Shown one piece after another: positions 46,979 through 49,568 of a DNA stretch of 49,568 nt (positions within the stretch are counted from its first letter, which is position 1; every line of letters begins with the position of its first letter). The notes beneath the pieces are model-generated. The model saw only the letters and a list, made by a program, of their open reading frames with translations. It ran no database searches and had not been told where the DNA came from. This DNA comes from Desulfobulbus sp. (GTDB lineage: Bacteria > Desulfobacterota > Desulfobulbia > Desulfobulbales > Desulfobulbaceae), in NCBI RefSeq assembly GCF_030824455.1, contig NZ_JAVBXR010000123.1, positions 1 to 49,568 of the forward strand, given 5' to 3'. A program made the position numbers and the translations under genes.

Positions 46979-47932
46979 ATGGAAGAAACTATGTCGCATG
47001 AACGTGCAAGGCCGCGTTCAGGCGAACGGAGTACAACGATGGCGCCAGCTATGGACACGATTTTAGACATGCGTGACGTGATAATGGGCAAGGATGAAGC
47101 AGAGGCTGCGGTGGCGACCAAGGCGCGCAAGGTGGACCGCGATCAGCGGACAACCGTGGGCGTGCCCTTTGTTGAAGAGCCGCGCATGATCTGCCGCGAG
47201 GTCAACGTTTTTTACGGCGACAAACACGCCATCAACAACGTCAGCATCGACGTGGGCAAAAACGAGGTTTTGGCGATGATCGGGCCGTCGGGCTGCGGCA
47301 AGTCGACCTTTCTTCGCTGTCTCAATCGGATGAACGACACCGTGGCCAGTTGCCGGGTGACCGGCGAAATCCTGCTCGACGCGCTCAACATCTACGACAA
47401 AAAGGTCGACGTGGTGCCGTTGCGGGCCCAGGTGGGCATGGTCTTTCAGAAGCCCAACCCCTTTCCCAAGTCCATCTTCGACAACGTCGCCTATGGGCCC
47501 AAAATCCACGGTTTGGTCAACAACAAAACCGAACTGAACGACGTGGTGGAGGATTCACTGAAAAAAGCGGGTCTGTGGAACGAGGTCAGCGACCGGCTCG
47601 ATCAGCCCGGCACCGGCCTTTCCGGCGGTCAGCAGCAGCGGCTGTGCATTGCCCGGGCCATTGCGGTGCGGCCGGAGGTGATTCTTATGGACGAGCCCTG
47701 TTCAGCGCTTGACCCCATCGCCACCGCCACGGTCGAGGATCTGATCACCGAACTGAAAGAGCACTACACCATCGTCATCGTCACCCACAACATGCAGCAG
47801 GCGGCCCGGGTTTCCCAGCGCACCGCCTACTTTCATCTTGGCGATCTGGTTGAGGTCGGCCCCACCGACCGCATCTTCACCAACCCTCGCCACCAACTGA
47901 CCGAAGACTACATCACCGGCCGTTTCGGCTGA
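46979..47932 (+). CDS. pstB: Phosphate ABC transporter ATPase PstB
   Basis: 317 residues from ATG 46979, which has a GAGGGTGGA ribosome site; ATGs at 46991 and 47041 are alternatives. Walker [20 protein letters not shown], the PstB-typical [21 protein letters not shown]-loop, signature [15 protein letters not shown] and Walker [17 protein letters not shown] are complete. About 60 residues at the N-terminus (to [12 protein letters not shown]) exceed the usual 250-260-residue protein. phoU does not follow. The 3' end overlaps the convergent methyltransferase gene by 20 bases. Confidence 0.95.
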   Translation: MEETMSHERARPRSGERSTTMAPAMDTILDMRDVIMGKDEAEAAVATKARKVDRDQRTTVGVPFVEEPRMICREVNVFYGDKHAINNVSIDVGKNEVLAMIGPSGCGKSTFLRCLNRMNDTVASCRVTGEILLDALNIYDKKVDVVPLRAQVGMVFQKPNPFPKSIFDNVAYGPKIHGLVNNKTELNDVVEDSLKKAGLWNEVSDRLDQPGTGLSGGQQQRLCIARAIAVRPEVILMDEPCSALDPIATATVEDLITELKEHYTIVIVTHNMQQAARVSQRTAYFHLGDLVEVGPTDRIFTNPRHQLTEDYITGRFG

Positions 47933-48983
47933 TCTGCGGGTCAAAGGCCCGCAGGGCTTCTTCGGCGCGGGCAAAGGCCAACAGGGTCGAACCCGACGGC
48001 AAGTGCCGCGTGCTGTGGTGGGGCAAGCCGAAGCGGCAGGCGGCGGCAACGATCTCGCTTTGGCGAGGGGCGGTGCCGTTGTAGGTGTTGAGCATCATGT
48101 GCAGGTCGTAGAGCGCGCCGCGCCAGTCGGCGTCGGCAAAGAAATCGTGAACAAGCAGGACGCCGTTGGCCGAGGTTTTGGCCGCCGCCTTGCGCAGCGC
48201 CCGCAGACTTTCCTCTGCGCTCTGACAGTGCAGGACGTTGGACAGCAGGACAATGTCGCAGCTCTGTTCGGCAATGCGGTCAAAATCCGAGGGGCCGTCG
48301 TCCAGCAGATTGCAGCCGCACCAGCTGATCCGCGCGCGCAGCGGATGCAGTTGCGGGTGGAGATCTTCGGCGGCGACGATGTCCGGCAAATCGCAAAAAT
48401 GAGCGGACCATCCCGGGCTGCGCTGTAAAAATTCCCGCAGGTAGGCGCCTGATCCTGCGCCGATATCAAGCATCACGCCGCTGGCCGCCAGGTTGGGGCA
48501 GCATTGCCACAACTCCCCGGCGCGTACCCCAGCCGCCTCATCCATGGCCCCAAGATACCGCTGCCGAGCCCGGTGCAGCTCTTCCGGAGGCAGACCGTCT
48601 GCCGCAAAAATCCGTTTTCCCCCCTGCAAGGTAGTCTCCAGCTGACTCCAGGAATCGATTAACTGTTGCTCGAAGTCCAGGGTCTGTTGCTGGCGACAGG
48701 GTGAACTGCTGTGGAGATAGGGTTGGGCGCAGCGGCTGAAGTCGTAGCGGTTTCCCTTTTTGGCGAGCAGTCCCAGGGCGCACAAACAGTCGAGAAGGCG
48801 TTGGCCGTAGGCAGAATCCCAGCCAAGTCGGGCGCAAAGCTCCGCGCTTGAGGCGGGCCGCTCCGCCATACAGGCAAACAAGCCCGACCGATGCGCGGTC
48901 ATCAGCACCGCCGAGATCCGGTAGCCGGTCAGCAGGTCGGAGAAGCGGAGAAACTCGGAGCCAGGCTCCGAGTCGGGCATCAT
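47913..48983 (-). CDS. SAM-dependent O-methyltransferase, possible BzaC-like
   Basis: 356 residues. N-terminal winged-helix dimerisation domain (about 12-90: [40 protein letters not shown]), then a class I methyltransferase domain. It has motif [21 protein letters not shown], the acidic motif [31 protein letters not shown] and VLLVHDFF. This is the plant-O-methyltransferase/hydroxyneurosporene-methyltransferase architecture. It overlaps cobT by four bases (ATGA). BzaC, the methyltransferase of anaerobic benzimidazole synthesis, has this architecture and is found next to cobT in bza clusters, so a role in methoxylating the cobamide lower ligand is plausible but unproven. Confidence 0.75.
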   Translation of the reverse strand: MMPDSEPGSEFLRFSDLLTGYRISAVLMTAHRSGLFACMAERPASSAELCARLGWDSAYGQRLLDCLCALGLLAKKGNRYDFSRCAQPYLHSSSPCRQQQTLDFEQQLIDSWSQLETTLQGGKRIFAADGLPPEELHRARQRYLGAMDEAAGVRAGELWQCCPNLAASGVMLDIGAGSGAYLREFLQRSPGWSAHFCDLPDIVAAEDLHPQLHPLRARISWCGCNLLDDGPSDFDRIAEQSCDIVLLSNVLHCQSAEESLRALRKAAAKTSANGVLLVHDFFADADWRGALYDLHMMLNTYNGTAPRQSEIVAAACRFGLPHHSTRHLPSGSTLLAFARAEEALRAFDPQISRNGR

Positions 48984-49568
48984 CCCTCCTGGGCGTTGCG
49001 AATGCCCACTTCGGCAAAGGTCTTGATGTCCGCCAGCACCCGGGTGGCGGCGTCGAGCAGGTGCATGGCCACCGCCGCGCCGGTGCCCTCGCCCAGGCGG
49101 AAATCGAGATTCAGCAGCGGCGTGAGGCCCATCCGCTCGAGCATGCAGCGGTGGCCGATTTCCACCGAGTTGTGGCTGGCAAAAAGATAGGCCTTGGCCG
49201 CCGGGGCCAGTTCGCAGGCGATCAAGGCGCCGGCGGTGGAGATCAACCCGTCGCAGAGCACCGGAATGGAGCGCGCGGCCGCGCCGATCACCAGCCCGGC
49301 CAAACCGCCGATTTCAAAGCCGCCGACCTTGGCCAGCACGTCCAGGGCGTCGGCGGGATCAGGGCGATGCAGCGCCAGAGCCTGTTCGATCACCCGGATT
49401 TTGTTGGCCAGCATGGCGTCGTCGATGCCGGTGCCCCGGCCGGTGACGCTGCGCACCGGCAGCCCCGAGAAGGCGGCGATGATCGCCGACGAAGGCGTGG
49501 TGTTGCCGATGCCCATGTCGCCGGCGCCGAGCAGATCCAGCCCTTCTTCATCCGCCAGCTGATTGACG
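48980..49568 (-). CDS. cobT: CobT phosphoribosyltransferase, truncated by window edge
   Basis: About 195 C-terminal residues of nicotinate-nucleotide:dimethylbenzimidazole phosphoribosyltransferase (full length about 350), which activates the lower-ligand base of cobamides. The frame is open through the right edge, so the ATG at 49516 is internal. Motifs: [42 protein letters not shown], and the catalytic-glutamate segment [20 protein letters not shown]. The stop overlaps the methyltransferase start, so the two are co-translated. Confidence 0.96.
   Translation of the reverse strand, partial: VNQLADEEGLDLLGAGDMGIGNTTPSSAIIAAFSGLPVRSVTGRGTGIDDAMLANKIRVIEQALALHRPDPADALDVLAKVGGFEIGGLAGLVIGAAARSIPVLCDGLISTAGALIACELAPAAKAYLFASHNSVEIGHRCMLERMGLTPLLNLDFRLGEGTGAAVAMHLLDAATRVLADIKTFAEVGIRNAQEG

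Overview
The window reads as a chromosomal segment of a GC-rich, anaerobic, Gram-negative bacterium. The best fit is a sulfate-reducing or related member of the Desulfobacterota, probably Desulfobulbales-like; this is inferred from gene content, not from a marker gene. The strongest pointers are a complete HdrABC-MvhDGA electron-bifurcating hydrogenase cluster, a GTP-type PEP carboxykinase, type IV pilus genes pilM/pilN, a B12-dependent radical SAM protein and cobT. Nearly all of it looks like core genome. No tRNA, rRNA, intact mobile element, prophage or CRISPR array was seen.

Layout. 0-1.7 kb: pilN and pilM on the minus strand. 1.9-6.2 kb: aconitase acnA followed by a B12-binding radical SAM/DUF4080 gene (plus). 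6.3-7.8 kb: bioD and bioC (minus). 7.9-9.5 kb: a tightly overlapped minus-strand operon of a 53-residue CXXC membrane protein, a membrane-bound polyferredoxin and an SH3-domain protein. 9.5-11.2 kb: parB and parA (minus), with a canonical parS in the parA/nadB divergent region. 11.3-12.9 kb: nadB (plus). 12.9-20.3 kb: a periplasmic protein of unknown function, a DUF1992 protein, an M16C zinc protease, dtd, rsmE, folA and a ketopantoate reductase-like gene. 20.3-26.1 kb: a GMP-synthase-like amidotransferase, a CHASE/PAS hybrid histidine kinase and the periplasmic protease degP. 26.1-28.1 kb: the only accessory-looking stretch, an AT-rich gap with a possible transposase scrap and an orphan membrane coiled-coil gene. 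28.1-35.0 kb: the hdrA-hdrC-hdrB-mvhD-mvhG-mvhA operon with its hydrogenase maturation protease (minus). 35.6-42.8 kb: carbon metabolism around PEP (pckG, pyk, pfkA, all minus) with a hotdog thioesterase and radA between them. 43.0-47.9 kb: the phosphate transporter pstC-pstA-pstS-pstB (plus). 47.9 kb to the end: a methyltransferase and a truncated cobT (minus).

How it works together. HdrABC-MvhADG would take electrons from H2 and bifurcate them to ferredoxin and to a disulfide acceptor; in a non-methanogen the acceptor is unlikely to be CoM-S-S-CoB. PckG, Pyk and PfkA set flux at the PEP and fructose-6-phosphate nodes. The pst genes appear to be under Pho control: AAC half-sites recur exactly every 11 bp before both pstC and pstS. 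The last two genes overlap and suggest attachment of a benzimidazole-type lower ligand to cobamide, possibly a methoxylated one.

The best candidates for something undescribed are the methyltransferase-cobT pair, the DHFR whose N-terminus is expanded by a 9-bp tandem repeat, the kinase promoter whose -35 box lies in the last copy of a 12-bp tandem repeat, the paired palindromes next to parS, and the orphan coiled-coil gene in the AT-rich gap. No wholly new defence or mobile system is evident.
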